A DNA stretch of 64,000 nucleotides from an uncultured Faecalibacterium sp. (lineage in GTDB: Bacteria > Bacillota > Clostridia > Oscillospirales > Ruminococcaceae), in the NCBI GenBank assembly GCA_900540455.1, contig UQGD01000003.1, positions 1 to 64,000 of the forward strand, in the 5' to 3' direction. A program made the translations under genes and the position numbers. Below are positions 52,635-60,783 of the stretch, one piece after another (the stretch's first letter is position 1; every line of letters begins with the position of its first letter). The notes beneath the pieces were generated by a model. That model was not told where the DNA came from. It worked only from the letters and a program-made list of their open reading frames with translations, and did no database searches.

Positions 52635-53273
52635 ATGTCCCGTTGTGTGATCCTTTCGGCCTGTCCGGTTCCGCCGGAGCTGGCTGGACTGCTTCGTGCC
52701 GATGACTTTATCATTGCCTGCGATGCTGGGTATCAGAACTGTGCCCGGCTGGGCCGCCGCCCGGATATCATTGTGGGCGATTTCGACTCAGCGCCTTGTC
52801 CGCCGCAGACGGGGGAGGTGGTGGTGCTTCCGCATGTCAAGGACGATACCGACACAGAATACGCCGCCCGCCTTGCAGCCGAAAAAGGCTTTGACGAGGT
52901 GCTACTGTTGGGCGGCCTTGGGGGACGCAGGGTGGAGCACACCTTTGCAAACCTGGGCACCGGCCTGGGGCTGGAAAAACGGGGCCTGCGGGCTACTCTG
53001 CAAAACGAGCGCAGCCGCATTACCTATGTGCTGCCGGGCCAGACCCGCCGCTATCCGAAGGAAGCGTTTTTCTACCTTTCGGTATTCCCGCTGGAAGGCC
53101 GTGCCGAAGGAGTGTATGAGCGTGGCTCTTTCTATGAGCTGACCGATGCAGTCCTTACGATGGATTACCCTTTGGGGGTCAGCAATGAGTATGCCCCCGG
53201 CTCCGACTGCATCACCATCTCGGTGCGCACGGGTGCGCTGCTGGTGGTGGAAACTCTCCCGGATAACGAGTAA
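52635..53273 (+). CDS. thiN: Thiamine pyrophosphokinase
   Basis: A 212-aa TPK. IIACDAGYQNC, DIIVGDFDS and HVKDDTDTEYA (metal/ATP) and GLGGRRVEHTFANL (substrate) are the family motifs. Makes TPP from thiamine. rpe, which precedes thiN in B. subtilis, is missing here. Confidence 0.95.
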   Translation: MSRCVILSACPVPPELAGLLRADDFIIACDAGYQNCARLGRRPDIIVGDFDSAPCPPQTGEVVVLPHVKDDTDTEYAARLAAEKGFDEVLLLGGLGGRRVEHTFANLGTGLGLEKRGLRATLQNERSRITYVLPGQTRRYPKEAFFYLSVFPLEGRAEGVYERGSFYELTDAVLTMDYPLGVSNEYAPGSDCITISVRTGALLVVETLPDNE

Positions 53274-53334
53274 GCTGCACCTTTTTGCGTTCTGCCGCTA
53301 TAATGGGGGTAGAACAAGGGAAAGGGTGAGTGGG

Positions 53335-53412
53335 ATGCAGGTCGTTGTGATCAAAAGCCCGAAATGTCTGTGCGGAGTTTTGCGCTGGATCTTCGGCATC
53401 CAAAAGAAGTAA
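53335..53412 (+). CDS. spoVM: Stage V sporulation protein M (25 aa)
   Basis: A 25-codon gene at ATG 53335: the peptide MQVVVIKSPKCLCGVLRWIF then GIQKK. It aligns with B. subtilis SpoVM (26 aa): xIKxPKxLxGxxRxxxG, an amphipathic helix that marks the convex forespore membrane and anchors SpoIVA. Place after thiN is conserved. Ribosome site AAAGGGTGAG; TATAAT at 53299-53304; terminator follows directly. Too short for usual gene finders. Confidence 0.85.
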   Translation: MQVVVIKSPKCLCGVLRWIFGIQKK

Positions 53413-53425
53413 AACGATCCGGAGC

Positions 53426-53463
53426 GCCGCCCCGGCTTTGCAGTACAGCAGAGCCGGGGCGGC
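53426..53463 (+). terminator. spoVM terminator
   Basis: A 12-bp perfect stem (53426-53437 with 53452-53463) and a T5 tail. Confidence 0.88.
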
Positions 53464-53532
53464 TTTTTGTTCTAATGTGTGCGCAGCAGGAATAAAGTAG
53501 AGGGTAAGCGGACAGGAAAGGAGCGTACATTT

Positions 53533-55050
53533 ATGGAACTAAAGATCTTCCGGGATGCACTGCCGGCGGCAGGGGGCAGCTGTACCGTCAAGGCGGAGCT
53601 GCCGCTGGAGACCGAGATCCTGATCTCGGACTACCTGCCACCGGTGTTCAAATTGGTAAAATGTTTTGCAAAGCCGGTGGTGCTGCAAAAACAGCTGCAG
53701 CCCGGGCGGCTGAGCTTGGAGGGGTACCTGCGCTGTATCGTCTATTACCAAGGGGAGGAGGGGGCGGGTCTGTGCCAGACCGAGCAAAAGCTCCCCTTTG
53801 AAAAATCCCTGGAACTGCCGGTATTTGACTTTACAGCCTGGACGGCGGTCGTGGAAGGGGCGACCGAATATCTGAACTGCCGGGTGGTCAACCCCCGCCG
53901 CATCGAGGTCAGGGGCGCCTTTGGACTGGTGGCGTCGGTGCGGGCGCAGGTCAAGACCGAGGTGATCACAGCGCTGTCAGATGGCGGGGTGGAGCAGCGG
54001 ATGTGTACGCTGTCCGGCGTCAGGAGCGTGGCCGTGCAGGAAAAGCTCCTCACCGCAGAGGGGGAGCTGACCTTTCCCCGGCCCCCGGAAGCCATTTTGG
54101 ATATCAGCGGGACCGCTGCCGTGCGGGAGGTCAAGCTGCTGGCAGGCAAAGCTGTGATCAAAGGGGAGCTGCAAGCCCAGTGCGCTTGGCGGGCAGAAGG
54201 CGAGCCTGGCCTGCAAAGCCAGGCAGTGACCCTGCCCTTCAATCAGGTGCTGGATGTGGAGGGCCTTACGGAGGAATGTCGGTGTTTGTGTGTGGTGGAG
54301 CCGGTGGGGTTCACCCTGGCACAAGGGGAGGGCGAGGCGACCAGCCTGACGGCTACCGCTATGCTGCACCTCCGGGCCTGGCGCAGTTTTCAGCTGCAAT
54401 GCACCGCAGATGCCTTCTCTACAAAATATGAAGCCAGCCTGACCCCCCAGACTGTGCCGGTGGAGGGGCTTGCGTGTCTGCTGGAACAGAACGCCGTGGT
54501 CAGCGGTTCCGGGCCTTTGCCGGATGCCGGGGCAAAGATCCTGGCCTGTTTTGCTTCGTTTAGCCCGGTCCAGATAAGCAGTCAGGGGGAGGGGTATGCC
54601 CTCACTGCCAAGGTCACCGCAACGGCATTTGCGGAGAATAGCCTGGGTGAGCTGGAAAGCTACGATAAAACCATGGACCTGTCGCTGCCGTTGGAGCTGG
54701 CTGCGCCGCCGGACAGTGAGTTCTATCCGGAATGTTGGCTCTCGGCAGAAAATCTGCAATGCAGCTGCGCCGGGGGCACGTTGGAGGTGTCGGTAACGGT
54801 CCATGCGGAGGGGGCAGTGCTCAGCCGCAGCACCCAGACCTGTGTGGGTGCCATTGAGCTGGGGGAGCCACTGGCACCCGCAGACCCGGAGATCTCTCTG
54901 CGCATCTATTATGCCCAGACCGGCGAGGCGCTGTTTGATATTGCCCGGCATTACCATGTATCTCCGGGTCAGATGCTGGCGGCCAATCAGTTGGACCCTG
55001 CGGTCCAGATACTGGAGGAGCCCCGCCGCCTGCTGGTGCCGGGGGCCTGA
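53533..55050 (+). CDS. SPOCS (DUF3794) and LysM-domain protein
   Basis: A 505-aa protein of two or three DUF3794/SPOCS repeats (IRVxxxF-like DYLPPVFKLVKCFAKP; a second at FKILACFASFSPVQIS) and a C-terminal LysM domain (YYAQTGEALFDIARHYHVSP, LAANQLDP). Found in spore-coat/cortex proteins of Clostridia. No signal peptide. AAAGGAG start at 53533. It lies one gene after spoVM. Confidence 0.85.
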   Translation: MELKIFRDALPAAGGSCTVKAELPLETEILISDYLPPVFKLVKCFAKPVVLQKQLQPGRLSLEGYLRCIVYYQGEEGAGLCQTEQKLPFEKSLELPVFDFTAWTAVVEGATEYLNCRVVNPRRIEVRGAFGLVASVRAQVKTEVITALSDGGVEQRMCTLSGVRSVAVQEKLLTAEGELTFPRPPEAILDISGTAAVREVKLLAGKAVIKGELQAQCAWRAEGEPGLQSQAVTLPFNQVLDVEGLTEECRCLCVVEPVGFTLAQGEGEATSLTATAMLHLRAWRSFQLQCTADAFSTKYEASLTPQTVPVEGLACLLEQNAVVSGSGPLPDAGAKILACFASFSPVQISSQGEGYALTAKVTATAFAENSLGELESYDKTMDLSLPLELAAPPDSEFYPECWLSAENLQCSCAGGTLEVSVTVHAEGAVLSRSTQTCVGAIELGEPLAPADPEISLRIYYAQTGEALFDIARHYHVSPGQMLAANQLDPAVQILEEPRRLLVPGA

Positions 55051-55073
55051 CCGCAAAAGGAGTGTGGCGCGGT

Positions 55074-55220
55074 ATGTTGTACTCTCTGTGGCTGACCCTG
55101 GCCTATCTGGGGCTGACGGCATTGTCCTTTTATATCCTGTACCGGGTCGTCAAAAAGGCGGTCAAGTCTGCGATCCTGGAATCCTGGAAGTACTGGCCGG
55201 GCTCTTCCCCCCGGGAATGA
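55074..55220 (+). CDS. Small 48-aa membrane protein
   Basis: ATG 55074 with AAGGAG upstream, 48 codons: one transmembrane helix (YSLWLTLAYLGLTALSFYIL, residues 3-22) then a basic cytoplasmic tail (RVVKKAVKSAILES). It resembles the short single-helix families such as DUF6019; that name is a guess. It begins 24 nt after the SPOCS-LysM gene, so it is probably coexpressed with it. Too short for a standard 60-codon cut-off. Confidence 0.6.
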   Translation: MLYSLWLTLAYLGLTALSFYILYRVVKKAVKSAILESWKYWPGSSPRE

Positions 55221-55252
55221 CCCTTTGCCGCATTAAAGGATACCCACAAGAC

Positions 55253-55298
55253 AAAAAGTCTCTCTGCAAGCCGGTTCTGGCTCACAGAGAGACTTTTT
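55253..55298 (+). terminator. Bidirectional terminator
   Basis: A 14-bp perfect stem (55253-55266 with 55285-55298) flanked by A5 and T7, between converging transcription units. Confidence 0.88.
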
Positions 55299-55315
55299 TT
55301 GCGGTTCAGACAGGC

Positions 55316-56578
55316 TCAGCGGATCTGTCCGCTGCCATGGATGATGTATTTATAGCTGCACAACTCCTCCAGCCCCATGGGACCACGGGCGTGGAGCTTC
55401 TGGGTGGAGATGCCCATCTCGCAGCCCAGACCAAACTCACCGCCGTCGGTAAAGCGGGTGGAGCAGTTCACGTACACGGCGGCGCTGTCCACTGCTGCGG
55501 TAAACAGTGCGGCATGGCTTTCGTCCTGGGTCAGGATGGATTCACTGTGACCGGTGGAGTGCAGAGCGATATGCTCTATGGCCTGCTGGACGGTGTCCAC
55601 CACCTTGACAGCCAGGATATAATCCAGAAATTCCGTGTCAAAATCCTTCTCATTGGCCGGTACACCGGGGATGATCCCGGCGGCGCGTTCATCCAGCCGC
55701 AGCTGTACGGGGGGCAGTCCTTGGGCGATGCGGTCTGCACCCAGTCTCTGGGCCAGGCGGGGCAGGAACAAGGGGGCAATGGCCTGGTGTACCAGGCAGA
55801 CCTCCTCTGCATTGCAGACGCTGGGGCGGCTGGCCTTGGCATTCTCGATGATGTCCAGGGCGCGGTCCAGATCGGCACTTTCGTCCACAAAGATATGACA
55901 GATGCCGGTACCGGTCTGGATGCAGGGGACCTTGGCATTTTCCACACAAGCCCGGATCAATCCGGCGCCGCCACGGGGGATCAGCAGATCCACATAGCCC
56001 ACAGCGGTCATCAGGGTGTTTGCAGAGGCGTGGGTGGTATCCTCCACCAGGCAGACCGCTGTCTCCGGCAGGCCGCTGGCCCGCACACCCTGCCGCAGTG
56101 CCTGAACGATGGCATGGGCCGAACGCCAGGCTTCCTTGCCGCAGCGCAGCACACAGGCATTGCCGCTTTTCAGCGCCAAAGCCGCAGCATCGCTGGTCAC
56201 ATTGGGGCGGCTCTCGTAGATGATGGCCACTACACCCATGGGGACGGCGGTCTTTTCGATCACCAAGCCGTTGGGGCGTTCGACCCGGCGCAGGACCTGG
56301 CCCACCGGGTCGGGCAGGGCGGCCACTTCCCGGATGCCGCTGGCCATAGCCTGTACACGCTGGGTCGTCAGGGAAAGGCGGTCCAGCATCACATCGGTGA
56401 TCTGCCCCCGGGCGGCTTCCATGTCGGCGGCATTGGCGGCAAGGATGGCGGCCAGGTTCTCCTCCTGGCACAGGGCATCGGCCATGCCCAGCAGCGCCCG
56501 GCGGCGGGTCTCGCTGTCCGCTAAAGCCACCGCGCGTTTGGCGGACCGAGCGGCAGATAGGATCTCTAGGGTGGTCAT
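55316..56578 (-). CDS. proA: Glutamate-5-semialdehyde dehydrogenase
   Basis: A 420-aa ProA of normal length. Motifs: VPMGVVAIIYESRPNVTSDA, LRCGKEAWRSAHA, IPRGGAGLIRACVENAKVP, CNAEEVCLVH with the active-site Cys and FGLGCEMGISTQKLHARGPM. Makes glutamate semialdehyde from the phosphate. Three nt after proB. Confidence 0.97.
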   Translation of the reverse strand: MTTLEILSAARSAKRAVALADSETRRRALLGMADALCQEENLAAILAANAADMEAARGQITDVMLDRLSLTTQRVQAMASGIREVAALPDPVGQVLRRVERPNGLVIEKTAVPMGVVAIIYESRPNVTSDAAALALKSGNACVLRCGKEAWRSAHAIVQALRQGVRASGLPETAVCLVEDTTHASANTLMTAVGYVDLLIPRGGAGLIRACVENAKVPCIQTGTGICHIFVDESADLDRALDIIENAKASRPSVCNAEEVCLVHQAIAPLFLPRLAQRLGADRIAQGLPPVQLRLDERAAGIIPGVPANEKDFDTEFLDYILAVKVVDTVQQAIEHIALHSTGHSESILTQDESHAALFTAAVDSAAVYVNCSTRFTDGGEFGLGCEMGISTQKLHARGPMGLEELCSYKYIIHGSGQIR

Positions 56579-56581
56579 AGA

Positions 56582-57364
56582 TCAGCCCTCCTTCTTTTGG
56601 CGGCCTGCAAACCGGGTGCCGGCGCTGCGGCCCTCTGCAATGTCGTACAGCACCCGTGGGTCAGCGCCATTGGCAATGACCATATCGGCCCCTTTGGATG
56701 TGACCATCTGGGCAGCCCGGAGCTTGGTGGCCATGCCGCCGGTGCCCAGGGGCGAACCGGCGCCATCGGCCAGTGCCAGGATCTCCGGGGTGATCTGCTC
56801 AACCAGCGGGATCAGCTGTGCTTCCGGGTGGGTATGGGGGTTTGCGGTATAAAGCCCGTCGATATCGCTCAGCAGTACCAAAAGGTCAGCACGGGCGCAG
56901 CAGGTCACGATGGCTGCCAGGGTGTCGTTGTCGCCAATGGAGGTGATCTCATCGGTGGCGACCGAGTCGTTCTCATTGATGATGGGCAGCGCCCCCAGCT
57001 CCAGCAGACGGTGCAGCGTGTTCTCAAAATTGACCCGGCGGCTGTTGTGCTCTACGTCCACACCTGTAAGCAGGATCTGCGCCACAGTGTGATTGTAGGC
57101 GTTGAACAGACGGTCGTAGGTGTACATCAGCTCGCACTGCCCCACAGCGGCGCAGGCTTGCTTGGAGGCCATGTCGGTAGGGCGTGCAGGCAGAGACAGT
57201 TTCCCGACGCCCATGCCAATGGCGCCAGAGGAGACCAGGATCACCTCATGTCCGGCGTTTTTCAGATCGCTCAGCACCTTTACCAGCCCTTCCGTATGGC
57301 GGATGTTCATCCGTCCGGTGGGATAGGCCAGGGTAGAGGTGCCTACTTTTACAACAATACGCAT
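56582..57364 (-). CDS. proB: Glutamate 5-kinase
   Basis: A 260-aa ProB without PUA domain (short form). VVKVGTSTLAYP, VSSGAIGMG, NENDSVATDE, LLSDIDGLYT and GTGGMATKLRAA. ATG 57364 follows AAAGGG; a longer frame lacks the site. Coupled to proC and proA. Confidence 0.96.
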   Translation of the reverse strand: MRIVVKVGTSTLAYPTGRMNIRHTEGLVKVLSDLKNAGHEVILVSSGAIGMGVGKLSLPARPTDMASKQACAAVGQCELMYTYDRLFNAYNHTVAQILLTGVDVEHNSRRVNFENTLHRLLELGALPIINENDSVATDEITSIGDNDTLAAIVTCCARADLLVLLSDIDGLYTANPHTHPEAQLIPLVEQITPEILALADGAGSPLGTGGMATKLRAAQMVTSKGADMVIANGADPRVLYDIAEGRSAGTRFAGRQKKEG

Positions 57365-57371
57365 TGCGTTT

Positions 57372-58178
57372 TCAACCCTTTCCCATTTCCTTCGTTTTAT
57401 CAAATGCGGCGATCACAGCGTCCATCACAGCGCCCCGCATCCCATGCTGTTCCAGCACACGCACACCCTGGATCGTGCTGCCGCCGGGGCTGCATACGGC
57501 ATCCTTCAATGCACCGGGGTGGCTGCCGCTTTCCAGCACCATCTGGGCACTGCCCAGCACCATCTGAGCGGCATATTCCTGGGCTTTTGCCCGGGGCAGT
57601 CCGCAGGCCACGCCCCCGTCGGCCAGCGCCTCGATCATCTGATAGACCCAGGCCGGGCCGCAGCCGGACACACAGCTGGCTGCATCGATCAGATCCTCCG
57701 GCAGAGGGTCCAAACGGCCTGCGGGTGCCATGACCCGGCAGAATTCCGCCTGTTCGGCCTCGGTGATGCCTTCGGCACAATATTGGATCATACCGGCACC
57801 CACAGCGGCGGGAGTGTTGGGCATGATGCGGATCACCGGCCAGTCCCCGCCGGCCATCTGCCGGATACGGGCGATGGAAAGCCCCGCTGCCATGGTGCAC
57901 AGCACAAAGCGGTCCTGTCGTGCAGCAAATACTGGCTGCAAAGACTGCAAAAGCTGTTCCATCATTTGGGGCTTTACCGCCAGAAAAATCAGCTGGCAGT
58001 CCGCCGCGACCTGGCGGTTGTCTGCCGTGCGGCAGCCCAGCTGTGCGGCCAGGGCCTGTGCCTTGGCTGCGGTGCGGTTGGCCAGATAGACGCTGCTGGG
58101 GGCAGCAGCCCGGCAGACGGCCCGGGCGATGGCGCCGCCCATATTGCCGCAGCCCAGAAAACCGATCTGTTCAAACAT
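57372..58178 (-). CDS. proC: Pyrroline-5-carboxylate reductase
   Basis: A 268-aa ProC. Dinucleotide fold IGFLGCGNMGGAIARAV, VRIMPNTPAAVGAGM, CVSGCGPAWVYQMIEALADG. First gene of proCBA, the complete proline route from glutamate; a small CGGGGCG/CGCCCCG hairpin (58207-58225) sits upstream without a T-tract. Confidence 0.96.
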   Translation of the reverse strand: MFEQIGFLGCGNMGGAIARAVCRAAAPSSVYLANRTAAKAQALAAQLGCRTADNRQVAADCQLIFLAVKPQMMEQLLQSLQPVFAARQDRFVLCTMAAGLSIARIRQMAGGDWPVIRIMPNTPAAVGAGMIQYCAEGITEAEQAEFCRVMAPAGRLDPLPEDLIDAASCVSGCGPAWVYQMIEALADGGVACGLPRAKAQEYAAQMVLGSAQMVLESGSHPGALKDAVCSPGGSTIQGVRVLEQHGMRGAVMDAVIAAFDKTKEMGKG

Positions 58179-58349
58179 AGGCTTGGTTCCTCCCTCATAG
58201 CATGACCGGGGCGTTTTGCGCCCCGCTTGCGACTATTTAACCACAGTGGGGCATAAAATCCAAGAGGGAAGGGGGATTTTTGCACGGGTTTTTTGCCGGA
58301 GGGGCCGCTGGGTGCCGAAAAAATTTTACAAAAAAGATCCTTTTTTCGC

Positions 58350-58378
58350 TTGATGCGGCAAAGAATGTGCGGTATCAT
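58350..58378 (+). promoter_or_regulatory. Promoter of the TetR-radical SAM pair
   Basis: TTGATG (58350-58355), 17 bp, TATCAT (58373-58378). The rest of 58179-58434 is A/T-run-rich and without a gene. Confidence 0.65.
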
Positions 58379-58434
58379 GGAAAAAGAATCATGGCCAGCG
58401 GGAGCCGCGCCCCGCCCCGGAAAGGATGATATTT

Positions 58435-59022
58435 GTGGCTCAGACGACCAAGCGGGCATTGGAGGCCTCTCTTAAAAAACTGCTTCTCCATAAACCGCTG
58501 AATAAGATCACGATCAATGACATCACGGAGGATTGTGGTGTCAATCGCATGACCTTTTACTATCACTTCAAGGATATTTACGACCTGGTGGACTGGGTGC
58601 TGGCCCGGGATGCCGCCAAGGTGATGGAAGGGCACCGCACATTTGATACATGGCACGAAGCGTTCCTGAATATTATGATGGAAGTACAGCAAAACAAGAC
58701 CCTGGTGCTGAACGTTTACCGCTCCATGAGCCGGGAACAGATCGAGGTCTACCTGTACCGTCTGCTGGACTCGATGCTGCAGGAGTTTGCTGCCCGGGCA
58801 CGGCAGGGCATGGCTGTGCGCCCGGACGACCAGCAGTTCGTGGTGGATTTTTATAAGTACGCCCTGGTGGGCATCATGCTGGAATGGATACGCAAGGATA
58901 TGAAGGAGGACCCCGCCCGCATCACAGCTCAGCTGGACCGGATGATGCGGGGAGACCTGCGCCGGGCACTGAAGCGCTTTAGCACCGATGCCCCGATCGA
59001 GACCATCCAGGACGAAAATTAG
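58435..59022 (+). CDS. TetR/AcrR-family regulator (DhaS-like)
   Basis: A 195-aa TetR-like regulator. HTH: ALEASLKKLLLHKPLNKITI, CGVNRMTFYYHFKDI (family core). The C-terminal domain resembles TetR_C_8 of dihydroxyacetone-kinase regulators. GTG 58435 is favoured: AAAGG lies 9 nt upstream, while ATG 58426 overlaps the site. A stem-loop at 59032-59060 follows. Confidence 0.8.
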   Translation: MAQTTKRALEASLKKLLLHKPLNKITINDITEDCGVNRMTFYYHFKDIYDLVDWVLARDAAKVMEGHRTFDTWHEAFLNIMMEVQQNKTLVLNVYRSMSREQIEVYLYRLLDSMLQEFAARARQGMAVRPDDQQFVVDFYKYALVGIMLEWIRKDMKEDPARITAQLDRMMRGDLRRALKRFSTDAPIETIQDEN

Positions 59023-59031
59023 ACAGAATCT

Positions 59032-59060
59032 GCGCCGTGATAGGTTTTCTATCACGGCGC
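59032..59060 (+). terminator. Hairpin after tetR
   Basis: GCGCCGTGATAG-GTTTT-CTATCACGGCGC (59032-59060), perfect, then TTTGTC. Short T-tract: may be partial terminator or mRNA stabiliser before the radical SAM gene. Confidence 0.7.
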
Positions 59061-59194
59061 TTTGTCTGATAGTGGCTGCCTGGCAGGGGCAGTGGTATGC
59101 TGTATCCATCGAAACCATGAAAACCTTGCGATCATTCAGCTGGGTGGTCTGTGGCCGCGCAGCTGAAGTTTTATAACAAACGGAGGATTGACTC

Positions 59195-60604
59195 ATGAAG
59201 ATCGAGATGCAGAGCCTGACCCATAAAATGCAGCGGGCCGCTGTGGGCAAGCTGGTGGACGCTGTGCTGGCCCATGCTGCTTCTGACCGGGTGGGGACGG
59301 TGTCCCAGCTGGTGGATGTGGCACAGCAGTTCTGGGGCGACAGCTATAGCCCGGAAGTGTACGACCAGGCGCGCGCCGCCCTGAGCGACCCGGAAGGGAA
59401 GTGGCCGAAGCTGATCGACTGTGTGCTGGGTCAGCTGGATCCCCATGTGGCCCGCACTACGGCCCTGAACCTGGGGTACGAAGCCTTCTTCCGGGGCACC
59501 AAAACCATCCGGGAAAACCGGGTCCGCTACCAGTGCAATATCCCCTGGCTGATCCTGTTTGACCCCACCTCGGCCTGCAATATGCACTGCACTGGCTGCT
59601 GGGCGGGCGAGTACGGCCATAAAAACAACCTCTCGTTTGAGGATATGGATCGTATCGTGTCCCAGGGCAAGGAGCTGGGCGTCTACCTGTATATGCTTAC
59701 CGGCGGCGAGCCCCTGGTGCGCAAGGCGGATGTGCTGCGCTTGGCAGAAAAGCACAACGACGTGCAGTTTGCTATCTACACCAATTCTACGCTGATCGAC
59801 GATGCGTTCTGTGAAGAAGTCGCACGCCTGGGCAATATCGCTTTCATGCTCTCCATCGAGGGCAGCCCGGAGACCAACGACGCCCGCCGCGGCAGCGGTC
59901 ATTATACCGCCGTTATGGATGCTATGGATCGTCTGCGTACCCACGGCATCCTGTTCGGCACCTCCATCTGCTATACCAGTGCCAACCTGGAGGCGGTCAC
60001 CAGCGACCGGTTCCTGCGGATGCTGTCCGACAAGGGGGCACACTTTGGCTTCTACTTCCACTATATGCCGGTGGGCAATGATGCGGCGCCGGAGCTGCTG
60101 CCCACGCCGGAACAGCGCCGCTACATGATCCAGCGTATCCGCTATCTGCGCTCGGCAGAAAGCGATATTCCGTTCTTCCCCATGGACTTCCAGAACGATG
60201 GACAGTATGTAGGCGGCTGTATTGCAGGCGGCCGCAACTACTTCCATATCAATTCCGCCGGCGATGCAGAGCCGTGTGTGTTCATCCACTACTCGGACCG
60301 CAACATCCACAGCTCCAGCATCCTGGAGATCCTGCGCAGCCCGCTGTTCATGGCCTACCGGGACGGCCAGCCCTTCAACAAAAACCATCTGCGTCCCTGC
60401 CCCATGCTGGAAAACCCGGAAAAACTGCGCTGCATGGTCCACGAGACCGGCGCACACAGCACCGACCTGCAATCTCCGGAGTCGGTAGATCATCTGTGCG
60501 ACAAGTGCCAGAACTATGCCGATGCCTGGCAGAAGGCGGCAGATGAGATCTGGGACGCTCTGCCTCACCGGGAGGGCGGCTACCAGAATTACAAGACCCG
60601 GTAA
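59195..60604 (+). CDS. Radical SAM protein, SPASM-like C-terminus
   Basis: A 469-aa radical SAM enzyme with CNMHCTGCW (CxxxCxxC, residues 127-134 approximately), the GGEP motif in LTGGEPLVRK, and a C-terminal half with CIAGGRNYF, CPMLENPEKL and CDKCQNYA, giving auxiliary-cluster cysteines like SPASM/twitch proteins. About 100 N-terminal helical residues precede. No peptide substrate gene is obvious nearby. AACGGAGG start. Reaction unknown; downstream of the TetR regulator. Confidence 0.82.
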   Translation: MKIEMQSLTHKMQRAAVGKLVDAVLAHAASDRVGTVSQLVDVAQQFWGDSYSPEVYDQARAALSDPEGKWPKLIDCVLGQLDPHVARTTALNLGYEAFFRGTKTIRENRVRYQCNIPWLILFDPTSACNMHCTGCWAGEYGHKNNLSFEDMDRIVSQGKELGVYLYMLTGGEPLVRKADVLRLAEKHNDVQFAIYTNSTLIDDAFCEEVARLGNIAFMLSIEGSPETNDARRGSGHYTAVMDAMDRLRTHGILFGTSICYTSANLEAVTSDRFLRMLSDKGAHFGFYFHYMPVGNDAAPELLPTPEQRRYMIQRIRYLRSAESDIPFFPMDFQNDGQYVGGCIAGGRNYFHINSAGDAEPCVFIHYSDRNIHSSSILEILRSPLFMAYRDGQPFNKNHLRPCPMLENPEKLRCMVHETGAHSTDLQSPESVDHLCDKCQNYADAWQKAADEIWDALPHREGGYQNYKTR

Positions 60605-60673
60605 CTCTTTTTGAAAAAAGACTTTCCCCCATGCTTGACAGAGGCTTTTGATCTGTCCTTCTTGTCCCTTTCA

Positions 60674-60713
60674 GAACAAAGCTCGCTTCCCTGACCGGAG
60701 GCGGGCTTTGTTC
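60674..60713 (+). terminator. Terminator of the radical SAM gene
   Basis: GAACAAAGC..GC with one mismatch pairs at 60674-60686 and 60701-60713, tail CATTTTT. Confidence 0.8.
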
Positions 60714-60783
60714 CATTTTTGCGCATAGCCCCCCGCCCGGTGTGCATAGGGTAAGAGAAGAGGATGCAAAAGGGGGGCAAAGG

